The translations under genes were made by a program, and so were the position numbers. Positions 1 to 7,283 of a stretch of 9,998 bases of DNA are shown here, in pieces. This DNA comes from Burkholderiales bacterium (GTDB lineage Bacteria > Pseudomonadota > Gammaproteobacteria > Burkholderiales > Burkholderiaceae_A). The first letter of the stretch is position 1. Each line of letters begins with the position of its first letter. The DNA is taken from assembly GCA_030828265.1 (NCBI GenBank), contig JAURCW010000029.1, forward strand, positions 1 to 9,998, written 5' to 3'. A model generated the notes under the pieces. The model was not told the DNA's origin and ran no database searches. It was given only the letters and a program-made list of their open reading frames with translations.

Positions 1-438
1 AACCTTCTGCAGTCCCCCGAGCAGGCACTTGTACTGGCCTCTATTGTCGAGAGGGAGACACAGGCTCCGGAAGATCGCGCTCGTGTCTCGGCGGTTTTGC
101 AAAATCGGCTTCGTATTGGCATGCGTTTGCAGTCCGACCCCACCACTATCTACGGCCTAGGGTCGGCCTTTGATGGCAATCTTCGCCGCAACGATTTAAG
201 TCATCCTTCCCCCTACAACACCTACCGTCACAAGGGCCTGCCACCGGGTCCGATTGCCAGCCCAGGGCGCCTGGCGTTATTGGCAGCGTTGCAGCCCGCA
301 GAGACTTCGGCACTTTATTTTGTGGCCAAGGGCAATGGCCGCTCTTACTTTAGCCATGACCTTAAGCAGCACAACTGGGCTGTGAACTATTACCAACGGG
401 GTATTGGGCAGCCTCCACCTGCGGAAAGAAGCCTGTGA
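1..438 (+). CDS. mltG: Endolytic murein transglycosylase MltG (YceG family), C-terminal part
   Basis: The frame is open from the first base, so the start lies outside the window; about 145 residues remain, ending in TGA. MltG is an inner-membrane enzyme with a periplasmic YceG-like domain that cuts nascent glycan strands and is thought to set glycan chain length. The fragment carries the family's catalytic region: ASIVERET near its start, where the glutamate of the IVE triplet is the expected catalytic acid, followed by NRLRIGMRLQSDPT and YGLG, then the conserved tail with YNTY, GLPPGPIASPG and YFVAKGNG. The match to E. coli MltG from memory is strong. The membrane anchor and LysM-like N-terminal region are not visible. 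The stop codon overlaps the GTG start of tmk, consistent with a shared transcript, and mltG-tmk-holB is a common proteobacterial order. Confidence 0.95.
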   Translation, partial: NLLQSPEQALVLASIVERETQAPEDRARVSAVLQNRLRIGMRLQSDPTTIYGLGSAFDGNLRRNDLSHPSPYNTYRHKGLPPGPIASPGRLALLAALQPAETSALYFVAKGNGRSYFSHDLKQHNWAVNYYQRGIGQPPPAERSL

Positions 439-1163
439 GCCTTTTTGGGTCCAGTCCACCGCCCAGTGCCAGCCAGTCGGCGGAACCAAGCGCAACGGGC
501 CCGAGGTTTCTGGTGCTCGAGGGCATTGACGGCGCGGGTAAGAGTACCCACCTTCAGTTTCTTGCCAATCGTTTACGTGAGTCGGGCCAGTCGGTTCTCA
601 TCACACGTGAGCCTGGGGGCAGCCCCTTGACCGAGACGCTTCGAGAAATTGTTTTGCATTCGCCTATGGATGGTCTGACTGAGCTGCTTATTATTTTTGC
701 GGCCCGCCGCGATCATCTGCGGCAGACCATCTGGCCGGCTTTGGAACGTGGACAATGGGTTATTTCCGATCGTTTTACCGATTCCACGCGGGCTTATCAG
801 GGGACAGCCCGTGGACTGCCATCAAGCCTCATCGAGGCCATGGCTCAGGCCGTTGAGGCAGAGGGTAGGGGCCCTGACCATGTCTTCTATTTCGATCTTC
901 CGGCCGAAGTGGCCGCCAAGCGAAGGCGCGATCGTTCTGCGGGCGCACTGCTTGCCGAAGAGGCTGATCGGTTCGATACCGAGACCATTGCGTTCTTCGA
1001 AAGGGTTCGCCTGGGCTATCGGCTTGCGGCCCAAAATCGCCAGGACCGACAGACCTGGATTGACGCACAGCGCTCGGTCGAAGCCATCCAGCAAGACCTC
1101 GCCCAGGTCATGCATTCTTGGCTTTCCTTCAACGCCCAACTTAGCGGTACGGCTGCCCCATGA
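435..1163 (+). CDS. tmk: Thymidylate kinase (dTMP kinase)
   Basis: Phosphorylates dTMP to dTDP with ATP in the cytoplasm, an essential step in dTTP supply. Visible motifs: P-loop GIDGAGKST (residues 30-38), REPGG (58-62), DRFTDST (112-118) with the DRF motif, and an arginine-rich LID region around residues 163-180 followed by FERVRLGY. The 242 residues exceed the usual 205-215 because about 22 Ser/Pro/Ala-rich residues precede the conserved FLVLEGIDG. I still take the GTG at 435: it overlaps the mltG stop (GTGA), has a purine-rich GAAAGAAG just upstream, and no alternative ATG or GTG lies between it and the conserved core. The TGA overlaps the ATG of holB. The extension is probably a disordered tail with no evident role. 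Confidence 0.97.
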   Translation: MSLFGSSPPPSASQSAEPSATGPRFLVLEGIDGAGKSTHLQFLANRLRESGQSVLITREPGGSPLTETLREIVLHSPMDGLTELLIIFAARRDHLRQTIWPALERGQWVISDRFTDSTRAYQGTARGLPSSLIEAMAQAVEAEGRGPDHVFYFDLPAEVAAKRRRDRSAGALLAEEADRFDTETIAFFERVRLGYRLAAQNRQDRQTWIDAQRSVEAIQQDLAQVMHSWLSFNAQLSGTAAP

Positions 1164-2251
1164 CTAAGGCAGGGCAGCAGCCAGACTCACTGGGGAATGC
1201 GCAATCTTGCCTCGTATGGAAGCCTTGGTTTGATGACTGGTGGACGCAGTCCAGGCCCTTTCTTCAAGCTGAGGCCCAGGCCGGGCTTCTTGTTGGGCCC
1301 GCCCGGATGGATCTCGGTGCCTTCGCGCTTGCCCTTGCTGCGGCGCGGCTGTGTCATCAGCCTGCTCCGGATGGGCGGGCCTGCGGAAAGTGCCCAAGCT
1401 GCCGTTGGGTAGCCCAGGGGCAGCACCCGGACTGCCGCTGGATTCGATCGGCCATGGAGCAGGGCGCCGACTCCGAGGCAGCATCTGACGACTCGGACGA
1501 GTCCGCCGATGAGTTGGCTACCGGGTCAGAGCCTGCTGCAGAGACAGCCGAGGGAGACTCCGCAGGCAAAGAAAAGAAACAGAGCGCCCAGATTCTAATT
1601 GGCCAGATACGGTTGCTTCAAGATTTTGCGGGGGTGAGCTCGCATCGAGGGGGCTCACGCTGGGCCGTCATTGGGTCCATTCATCGTCTCAATATCTTTT
1701 CGGCCAACGCCCTATTGAAAGGCCTTGAGGAGCCGGAATCGGGCATGCGGTATTTGCTATACGCCGAAAGGCTTCGTGGCGTACCGGCCACCATTCTTTC
1801 GCGTTGCCGCCGGCTGGTTCTTCAGACGAACGCCCGTAGCGTTCAAGACCATGCGCTAGGAGCAAACGAGGCCAGTTCCTGGCTATTGCCCTTTCTAACT
1901 GGCCGGCCTGTGCGAGTGCAGCCCACGGCTTGGGCTGCCCGTGTGGTTAAGACCACCTCCATTGCCGATGCGGTCGAACTGTTGTTGCGCTGGCTCACCG
2001 ACATGGAGCGCGCGCGCCATGGTCTTGAGGTCCGTCACTTTCCAAAGGAGGCTGAGGCGCTTAGGGCCTGGGCTCATGCAGCGTCGGGTCAGACGTCGGC
2101 AGTGCCTTATGCCGACCGTTACGCAAGACTCATCGATAAGCTTTTGGTCTATGCCCGTGGCAGTCAGCACCCCGTGAATGCACAGCTTTACCTGGAGTCT
2201 GTGTTTGAGGACCTTCGTCAGTTGCTGTTCCCTGGAATAATCAGGCGTTGA
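1160..2251 (+). CDS. holB: DNA polymerase III subunit delta' (clamp loader)
   Basis: Delta' is the non-ATPase stator subunit of the clamp-loader complex that places the beta sliding clamp on primed DNA. What shows this: a degenerate P-loop region GPARMDLG (46-53) in place of a working Walker A; a zinc module with Cys65, Cys75, Cys78 and Cys81 (CGKCPSC); HPD (89-91); SANALLKGLEEPE (181-193), the usual clamp-loader stretch; and the SRC motif (214-216). At 363 residues it is longer than E. coli HolB (334), mainly because of an acidic Ser/Asp/Glu/Ala-rich linker at about residues 101-141, between the zinc module and the QIRLLQDF helix. From memory, other Burkholderiales have a similar low-complexity insertion. 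The ATG overlaps the tmk stop (ATGA), suggesting translational coupling. Confidence 0.95.
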   Translation: MTKAGQQPDSLGNAQSCLVWKPWFDDWWTQSRPFLQAEAQAGLLVGPARMDLGAFALALAAARLCHQPAPDGRACGKCPSCRWVAQGQHPDCRWIRSAMEQGADSEAASDDSDESADELATGSEPAAETAEGDSAGKEKKQSAQILIGQIRLLQDFAGVSSHRGGSRWAVIGSIHRLNIFSANALLKGLEEPESGMRYLLYAERLRGVPATILSRCRRLVLQTNARSVQDHALGANEASSWLLPFLTGRPVRVQPTAWAARVVKTTSIADAVELLLRWLTDMERARHGLEVRHFPKEAEALRAWAHAASGQTSAVPYADRYARLIDKLLVYARGSQHPVNAQLYLESVFEDLRQLLFPGIIRR

Positions 2252-2269
2252 AATTTAGAAAGTCATCTC

Positions 2270-3049
2270 ATGCCGCTTGAGTTTGCCGACTCCCACTGCC
2301 ATTTGAACTACGAGGGCTTGTCGCAGCGTACCGACGACGTACTCCAGGCCATGGCTTGCGCTGGGGTAACACGCGCTCTGAATATATGTACAACCCTTGA
2401 GGAGGCCGATCAGGTTCTCGAGCAGACCATAGGCCGGCCTCGTCTTTGGTGTTCGGTGGGTGTCCATCCCGATTACGACGAAGTCGCCCGCGAGCCTACC
2501 GTGGACGAGTTAGTTAGCCGGGCCGATCACGAGAAGGTTGTGGCGATTGGTGAAACGGGTCTGGACTACTACCGACTCAAAGGCGACCTGGACTGGCAGC
2601 GGGAGCGGTTTCGGGTCCATATTCGCGCCGCACGTACGGTGAATAAGCCCTTAATTATTCATACTCGTGAAGCAGCGGATGACACTTTACGTATCCTTCG
2701 TGAAGAGAAATCACATGAAGTTGCTGGCGTAATGCATTGTTTTACTGAATCAATTGATGTCGCACGTGCCGCCATCGATTTGGGGTTCTTTATCTCGCTG
2801 TCAGGGATCGTGACCTTTAAGAATGCTCAGCAGGTTCACGAGGTTGCTCGTGAAGTCCCGCTTGAGAACCTTCTTATTGAGACGGACGCTCCGTTTCTTG
2901 CCCCGGTGCCGTTTCGAGGTAAGACCAATGAACCGGCCTTTGTGGTGCATGTGGCTGAGCGCATTGCCGAACTCAAGGGCCTCGCCGTTGAGGAAGTCGC
3001 ACAAGTCACGACACAGAATTTCTGCCGGTTTATACGCCAGGCGGCTTAG
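2270..3049 (+). CDS. tatD: TatD family metal-dependent deoxyribonuclease
   Basis: A TIM-barrel amidohydrolase-superfamily hydrolase; family members are Mg-dependent 3'-5' exonucleases acting on DNA. Expected metal ligands are all present: His9 and His11 in DSHCHLN, Glu95 in GETGLDYYR, His131 in IIHTREA, His156 in MHCFT, and Asp206 in ETDAPFLAP. The 259 residues are the normal length. The ATG lies 18 bases after the holB stop with only a weak purine-rich signal (AGAAAG) upstream, so it probably depends on readthrough from holB. In several proteobacteria a small pilZ gene lies between holB and tatD; none fits here. Bases 2641-2760 are clearly AT-richer than the rest of the gene. Paralogues (YcfH/YjjV type) are hard to tell apart, so the symbol is family-level; the position beside holB suggests the YcfH type. 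Confidence 0.92.
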   Translation: MPLEFADSHCHLNYEGLSQRTDDVLQAMACAGVTRALNICTTLEEADQVLEQTIGRPRLWCSVGVHPDYDEVAREPTVDELVSRADHEKVVAIGETGLDYYRLKGDLDWQRERFRVHIRAARTVNKPLIIHTREAADDTLRILREEKSHEVAGVMHCFTESIDVARAAIDLGFFISLSGIVTFKNAQQVHEVAREVPLENLLIETDAPFLAPVPFRGKTNEPAFVVHVAERIAELKGLAVEEVAQVTTQNFCRFIRQAA

Positions 3050-3273
3050 CTTCGAGCCGCGTTAATGTCTCGGCGGCATCGCCTACAGATCTATGAATAG
3101 CTGCATTAAGATCTAACTTCGTCCTAAAATTTGCCCATAATGTATATTATGTTAACTAATCTACTTATAAGAGAAGAGTCTCAACGACCCCCCTCCTCAG
3201 GATGCAGTAGTTAGATAGAGCAAGCGGGTCTGCGCAGGGTGACCGACCGGCGTGGCGTGCCCGCACTCAAAAC
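3050..3273. other. Gene-free gap between convergent operons
   Basis: The tatD and thiolase transcripts run towards each other here, so transcription ends are expected. I find no convincing ORF, tRNA or repeat element. A possible hairpin overlaps the tatD stop (GCGGCT 3041-3046 with AGCCGC 3055-3060, 8-base loop) but lacks a following T-run. A shorter one, GGCG/CGCC at 3072-3083, is also weak. GCGGG (3224-3228) can pair with CCCGC (3260-3264) only across a long loop. Bases 3091-3180 are about 30% GC by my count and rich in short palindromes. No standard -35/-10 pair with sensible spacing could be assembled on either strand. Confidence 0.6.
3136..3151. repeat. Short perfect inverted repeat in the AT-rich gap
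   Basis: CATAAT (3136-3141) and ATTATG (3146-3151) are exact reverse complements around a 4-base centre. Further palindromes sit close by: GTTAAC (3151-3156), CTTATAAG (3164-3171), and two copies of AGATCTA starting at 3087 and 3109, exactly 22 bases apart. The symmetry is seen directly. An operator or transcript-end role is only a guess, because AT-rich DNA produces short palindromes readily. Confidence 0.4.
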
Positions 3274-4449
3274 CTAAAGCCGCTCAAAGACCACCGCAAT
3301 GCCTTGGCCACCCCCAATGCACATGGTGGCAAGCCCATACCGGCCGCCGCTGCGGTGAAGCTCGTGAATGCACTTGGTTGCAATCACCGCGCCGGTTGCA
3401 CCTACGGGGTGGCCAAGCGCAATGGCGCCGCCGTTAATGTTGACCTTAGCAGGATCAAACCCAAGCACCTTCGTCACTGTCAGAGCCTGCGCTGCAAAGG
3501 CCTCGTTCGACTCAATGACATCGATCTGGTCGAGTGACAGGCCCGCACGCTGCAGGGCAATTTTCGTTGAAGGAATCGGCCCCTCGCCCATGACGTCGTT
3601 TGGAACTCCGGCCACGGCGTAGCTGACGACCCGTGCGAGTGGTTTGGCTTTTGTTTTTGCTACCGCCGCCGCCTCGCCAAGGACAAGAAAGGCGCCCGCA
3701 TCGTTAATGCCCGAGGCATTGCCTGCGGTCACAGAGCCGTCTTTTTTAAACGCAGGCTTCATGGCGGCGAGCTTTTCAAGGCTTGTCGCCCGTGGATGCT
3801 CGTCGGTATCAAAGACAACATCACCTTTTTTGGAGCTGATGGTGATGGGCACAATTTGATCTTTGAAGCGTCCCTCGGCAATGGCCTTGGCAGCCCGGTT
3901 CTGTGATTCAAGGGCAAAGGCGTCCTGGTCCTCGCGCGAAAGGCCGTGCTTGGTGGCAAGGTTTTCTGCAGTAATACCCATGTGTCCAACACCAAAGGGG
4001 TCGGTCAGGGCAGCCACCATCATGTCAATCACCTTGGTGTCGCCCATACGAGCGCCGCTTCGCATGGCGGGGCTCAGGTAGCCGCCACGGCTCATCACTT
4101 CAACGCCGCCACCAATACCAAAATCGGAGTCCCCGAGAAGGATATTCTGGCTGGTTGAGACAACGGCTTGCAGAGCCGAGCCACAAAGCCTGTTGATGGT
4201 GAGGGCCACCGATGTCATAGGCAGGCCTGCTTGAATACTTGCAACCCTTGCCACATAGGCTGAACGTGACTCGGTGGGAATGCAGTTCCCCACCACCGCA
4301 TATTGCACAAGCTCGGCATCGACAGCCGAGCGGGCGATAGCCTCTTTCATCACCATACCGCCAAGCTCGCTGGGCTCGAGGCTCGATAGGCTGCCTCCAA
4401 ATCCGCCAATGGCGGAACGCACGGCACTTAGAACTAAGACTTCTCTCAT
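3274..4449 (-). CDS. bktB: Beta-ketothiolase / acetyl-CoA acetyltransferase, BktB-like
   Basis: Biosynthetic thiolase condensing two acyl-CoA molecules (acetyl-CoA to acetoacetyl-CoA; BktB also accepts propionyl-CoA), the first step of PHA synthesis. The 391 residues are full length. Expected catalytic residues: Cys89 in NRLCGSALQ, His347 in GHPVGATG and Cys377 in MCIGGGQG; NEAFAAQ and GNASGINDAG are also present. From memory, the N-terminal AIGGFGGSL, the IGGGVEVMSR segment and the end GGGQGIAVVFER match Cupriavidus BktB better than PhaA, hence the symbol; strict phaA/phbA naming would also be defensible. A good ribosome site (GAGGAG at 4456-4461, 6-base spacer) precedes the ATG. The gene starts 15 bases after the rimO stop, so it is probably the last gene of the PHA transcript. 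Confidence 0.93.
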   Translation of the reverse strand: MREVLVLSAVRSAIGGFGGSLSSLEPSELGGMVMKEAIARSAVDAELVQYAVVGNCIPTESRSAYVARVASIQAGLPMTSVALTINRLCGSALQAVVSTSQNILLGDSDFGIGGGVEVMSRGGYLSPAMRSGARMGDTKVIDMMVAALTDPFGVGHMGITAENLATKHGLSREDQDAFALESQNRAAKAIAEGRFKDQIVPITISSKKGDVVFDTDEHPRATSLEKLAAMKPAFKKDGSVTAGNASGINDAGAFLVLGEAAAVAKTKAKPLARVVSYAVAGVPNDVMGEGPIPSTKIALQRAGLSLDQIDVIESNEAFAAQALTVTKVLGFDPAKVNINGGAIALGHPVGATGAVIATKCIHELHRSGGRYGLATMCIGGGQGIAVVFERL

Positions 4450-4464
4450 ATTGCTCTCCTCTGC

Positions 4465-5874
4465 TTAGGTTTCAATGGGTTTCTGGTTCTTAGGTGATTT
4501 GAGGTGACCGTTAGGGCTCGGTAAAGAACTCGGGGCCTCGGGGTCTACCCAGATGGCTTCAAGGTCATAGGCATCGCTCTCGACGATGTCAACGTCGGCC
4601 CACTCGCCAAGCCTTACCGGCATGGTGTGCCGTGAATTGGGGTCTGGCCAAATACGTACAGTCCCGTCAATTTCTGGGGCATCGCCCGGGCCACGGGCAA
4701 TGAGGCAGCCCTCCTCTTCATCGATGGCGTCAATGAGAACACGCACGCGCCGGCCGACCCAGCGCTGCAGCCGAGCCTCTGAGATGGGCGCCTGATGCGC
4801 CATAACGCGTTCTTGGCGCTCACGTCGAACCTCTTCGGGGACCGGATTGGCTAGCTGGTTGGCGGTGGCGCCCTCGACTGGACTGTAGGCAAAACAGCCC
4901 AGTCGGTCGATCTGTGCCTCACTTAGGAAATCCAAAAGCACCTGAAACTCGTCCTCGGTCTCCCCAGGAAAGCCCGCAATAAAGGTGCTTCGAAGGGTGA
5001 GGTCGGGGCAGACCTTGCGCCAACTTTGGATACGGTTCAGCACTTTTTCGGCGGCGGCCGGTCTTTTCATGCGCTTTAAGACATCCGGATGACCATGTTG
5101 AAACGGAATGTCCAGATAGGGAAGTATCTTGCCCTGAGCCATGAGGTCAAGAACATCATCGACATGCGGATAAGGGTAGACGTAATGCAACCTGACCCAG
5201 ACCCCCAGCTCTCCGAGCTCCTTGGCAAGCTCATAAAAATGCGTCTTTACAGGTCTGCCATTGACAAAGTCCGTGCGATGACGGAGGTCTACGCCGTAGG
5301 CGCTCGTGTCCTGTGAGACGACAAGTAACTCTTTAACGCCCGCCTTCACAAGGGCCTCAGCCTCGCGCATCACCTCACCTATCGGCCGGGAGACGAGGTC
5401 GCCGCGCATGCTAGGGATAATGCAAAAGCTGCAGCGATGGTTGCAGCCCTCCGAGACCTTTAGATACCCGTAGTGGCTTGGAGTAAGCCGAATTCCTTGC
5501 TCGGGAACAAGATCGGTGAAGGGGTCGTGCGGCTTGGGAAGATGGGTGTGAATAGCCTGCATAACCTCGGCCGTGGCGTGCGGCCCGGTGACGGCGAGAA
5601 CCTTGGGGTGTGTCTTCTGAACGAGGTCGCGCTTGCCAAGGCAGCCCGTCACGATGACCTTTCCATTTTCTTCTAGGGCCTCACCAATGGCGTCAAGGCT
5701 CTCTTGCACTGCCTCGTCAATAAAGCCGCAGGTGTTTACGACAACAAGGTCGGCCCCCCCATAGTCGGCGGAAATGGCATAACCTTCGGCTCGAAGCTGA
5801 GTAAGAATGCGCTCCGAGTCAACAAGCGCCTTGGGGCAGCCGAGCGAGACAAAGCCAACCGTGGGACTGGTCAC
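4465..5874 (-). CDS. rimO: Ribosomal protein S12 methylthiotransferase RimO
   Basis: Radical-SAM enzyme that adds a methylthio group to the conserved aspartate of ribosomal protein S12. The domains are in the family order. The N-terminal MTTase domain has three iron-sulfur cysteines: Cys13 ([12 protein letters not shown]), Cys49 (NTCGF) and Cys78 (VTGCLGKR). The radical-SAM core has Cys144, Cys148 and Cys151 (CNHRCSFC), and the C-terminal TRAM-like region lies around residues 370-440. [12 protein letters not shown] points to RimO rather than the tRNA enzyme MiaB. The 469 residues slightly exceed the usual ~440 owing to a polar C-terminal tail. The start is GTG: only five codons separate it from the in-frame phaR stop, none is another start, and no strong Shine-Dalgarno is visible, so translation may be coupled to phaR. 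A housekeeping gene inside a PHA cluster; I recall a similar phaR-rimO neighbourhood in relatives. Confidence 0.96.
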   Translation of the reverse strand: MTSPTVGFVSLGCPKALVDSERILTQLRAEGYAISADYGGADLVVVNTCGFIDEAVQESLDAIGEALEENGKVIVTGCLGKRDLVQKTHPKVLAVTGPHATAEVMQAIHTHLPKPHDPFTDLVPEQGIRLTPSHYGYLKVSEGCNHRCSFCIIPSMRGDLVSRPIGEVMREAEALVKAGVKELLVVSQDTSAYGVDLRHRTDFVNGRPVKTHFYELAKELGELGVWVRLHYVYPYPHVDDVLDLMAQGKILPYLDIPFQHGHPDVLKRMKRPAAAEKVLNRIQSWRKVCPDLTLRSTFIAGFPGETEDEFQVLLDFLSEAQIDRLGCFAYSPVEGATANQLANPVPEEVRRERQERVMAHQAPISEARLQRWVGRRVRVLIDAIDEEEGCLIARGPGDAPEIDGTVRIWPDPNSRHTMPVRLGEWADVDIVESDAYDLEAIWVDPEAPSSLPSPNGHLKSPKNQKPIET

Positions 5875-5889
5875 AGAATGCGCACTGCC

Positions 5890-6471
5890 CTAGTCGTTCT
5901 TAGGCTTGCTGGCTGGGCGCTCTTCTCCTTTTGGGAACCCAAAAGAGGACATCATGTTGCGCGTGTTGGCCTGCATCTGTTCTTCCATTTGCAGAAAAAC
6001 CTTTTGGCTCTGGTCGAGGTAGCTGGCCATTAGGTTTTGCATCATGGGGGCCTGCCCCGCCATAAACTGCGTCCAAGATTCTTGGTTTACAAGCCCTTTA
6101 TTGCTGGCCATTAACGCCTCAGATTGTTTCTGAAGTTTCGTTTGCATGTCCATGAATCCTTGAATGTTTTTCTCAAGGTAGGTGCCCATCAGGCCTTGCA
6201 TGGCGTTGCCATAAAAACGAATAATCTGCGCAAGGACATTGGCTGAGAAGATGGGCATGCCTGCGGACTCTTCTTCAAGAATGATCTGCAGAAGAACGCT
6301 TCGGGTGAGGTCCTCTGACGATTTCGCATCGACCACCTGAAACTCTTCGTGGGAAAGCACCAGCTCCTTGACATCGGACATGGTGATGTAGCTGCTGGTG
6401 CGTGTGTCGTAAAGCCGCCGGTTAGGGTACTTTTTAATGAGGCGGCCATCTTTTTTCGAGGAGGAGACCAT
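5890..6471 (-). CDS. phaR: Polyhydroxyalkanoate synthesis repressor PhaR
   Basis: Regulator that represses phasin and PHA genes and is released when it binds nascent polymer or granules. The N-terminal PHA-accumulation DNA-binding domain is plain: IKKYPNRRLYDT (12-23), SSYIT (26-30) and the following VVDAKSSEDLTRSVLLQII. The second conserved region runs from PIFSANVLAQIIRFYGNAMQG to about residue 110. After that the protein is amphipathic and very rich in Met and Gln (thirteen Met between residues 91 and 174), a plausible polymer-contact surface by inference, and ends in a charged tail. The 193 residues are close to Cupriavidus PhaR (about 183). It starts 11 bases after the phaB stop with a weak ribosome site. 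I saw no CTGC-N3-GCAG site of the kind reported for PhaR in the gaps before phaC or phaB. Confidence 0.96.
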   Translation of the reverse strand: MVSSSKKDGRLIKKYPNRRLYDTRTSSYITMSDVKELVLSHEEFQVVDAKSSEDLTRSVLLQIILEEESAGMPIFSANVLAQIIRFYGNAMQGLMGTYLEKNIQGFMDMQTKLQKQSEALMASNKGLVNQESWTQFMAGQAPMMQNLMASYLDQSQKVFLQMEEQMQANTRNMMSSFGFPKGEERPASKPKND

Positions 6472-6482
6472 AGCCTGTCCGC

Positions 6483-7220
6483 CTAGCTCATGTGCAGGCC
6501 ACCGTTGAGCGAGAAGTCTGCCCCGGTAGCAAAGCCGCTGTCATCCGAGGCAATCCAGGTGACCATGGAGCCAATTTCTTCTGGCTCGCCAAGACGCTTA
6601 ACTGGAATGGTCGCTACGATCTTCTCAAGTACCTCGGGCTTGATGGCACGAACCATGTCGGTGCCGATGTAGCCTGGCGAAACGGTGTTGACGGTGACCC
6701 CTTTGGCTGCAAGCTCCTGCGCAAGGGCCATGGTAAAGCCGTGAATACCGGCCTTGGCTGTGGAGTAGTTGGTCTGACCAAACTGCCCCTTTTGGCCGTT
6801 GACCGACGAGATGTTAATGATGCGCCCCCAGCCCTTGGCCACCATGCCTTCAACCACCTGCTTGGTGACATTGAAGAGGCTATTTAAATTGGTATCAATC
6901 ACAGCACCCCACTGCTCCGGGGTCATCTTTAAAAACACGCCGTCTTTAGTAATACCCGCATTATTAACAAGCACATCGGGGTTCCCGTGCTCGGCCTTCA
7001 CTTTTTCAAACGCTTCGACTGTGGACTCCCAGCTTCCCACATTACCCACTGACGCGTAGAAGGTATAGCCATCCGAGGCCTGCTCGCCAATCCACTTCTG
7101 GTGGTCGCGGCTTGGGCCACAGCCTGCAATGACCTTAAAGCCTGCGTCGTGCAACTTTCGACAGATTGAGGTACCAATGCCTCCCATACCTCCGGTAACG
7201 TACGCAACGCGTTTCTCCAT
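6483..7220 (-). CDS. phaB: Acetoacetyl-CoA reductase (NADPH)
   Basis: Reduces acetoacetyl-CoA to (R)-3-hydroxybutyryl-CoA, the monomer for PHB, in the cytoplasm. It is a short-chain dehydrogenase of 245 residues (family about 246). Nucleotide-binding TGGMGGIG (9-16), NNAG (86-89), and the expected catalytic Ser139, Tyr152 and Lys156 in NISSVNGQKGQFG and NYSTAKAG are all present. The end, TGADFSLNGGLHM, is the PhaB signature and separates it from FabG. The cofactor region CGPSR fits NADPH preference. It follows phaC after 63 bases with a strong ribosome site, and phaR follows after 11 bases, so phaC-phaB-phaR very likely form one transcript. No thiolase gene separates phaC from phaB, unlike the classic phaCAB order. 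Confidence 0.97.
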   Translation of the reverse strand: MEKRVAYVTGGMGGIGTSICRKLHDAGFKVIAGCGPSRDHQKWIGEQASDGYTFYASVGNVGSWESTVEAFEKVKAEHGNPDVLVNNAGITKDGVFLKMTPEQWGAVIDTNLNSLFNVTKQVVEGMVAKGWGRIINISSVNGQKGQFGQTNYSTAKAGIHGFTMALAQELAAKGVTVNTVSPGYIGTDMVRAIKPEVLEKIVATIPVKRLGEPEEIGSMVTWIASDDSGFATGADFSLNGGLHMS

Positions 7221-7225
7221 AACGA

Positions 7226-7232
7226 CTCCTCC
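7226..7232 (-). promoter_or_regulatory. Strong ribosome-binding site for phaB
   Basis: On the minus strand GGAGGAG lies 5 bases before the phaB ATG, the strongest Shine-Dalgarno match in the window together with the one before the thiolase. It fixes the phaB start and suggests phaB is translated independently of phaC. The rest of the 63-base gap is AT-rich (about 40% GC), with a run of seven A on the transcribed strand. It shows no stem-loop terminator, so readthrough from phaC is expected. Confidence 0.7.
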
Positions 7233-7283
7233 AGTAGTGTTGTTTTACCTAATGCTTTTTTTAGTAATGTCCCCTTGTACGTC

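Noticed and set aside
697..1167. 156-codon ORF in another frame within tmk
   Set aside because: It overlaps the conserved second half of thymidylate kinase and has arginine/proline-rich composition typical of a frame shadow.
1382..1402. CGKCPSC cysteine cluster as a separate zinc-finger protein
   Set aside because: It is the normal zinc module of the delta' clamp-loader subunit, in the right place relative to the other HolB motifs.
3041..3060. Hairpin over the tatD stop as an intrinsic terminator
   Set aside because: Six perfect base pairs but an 8-base loop and no T-run afterwards; not strong enough to annotate as a terminator.
3224..3264. GCGGG...CCCGC inverted repeat as a tRNA or structured RNA
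   Set aside because: Only a 5-base stem with a 31-base loop; no cloverleaf arms or terminal CCA pattern could be built.
6492..6887. 131-codon plus-strand ORF opposite phaB
   Set aside because: Antisense to a strongly conserved reductase; no motif, no ribosome site of note.
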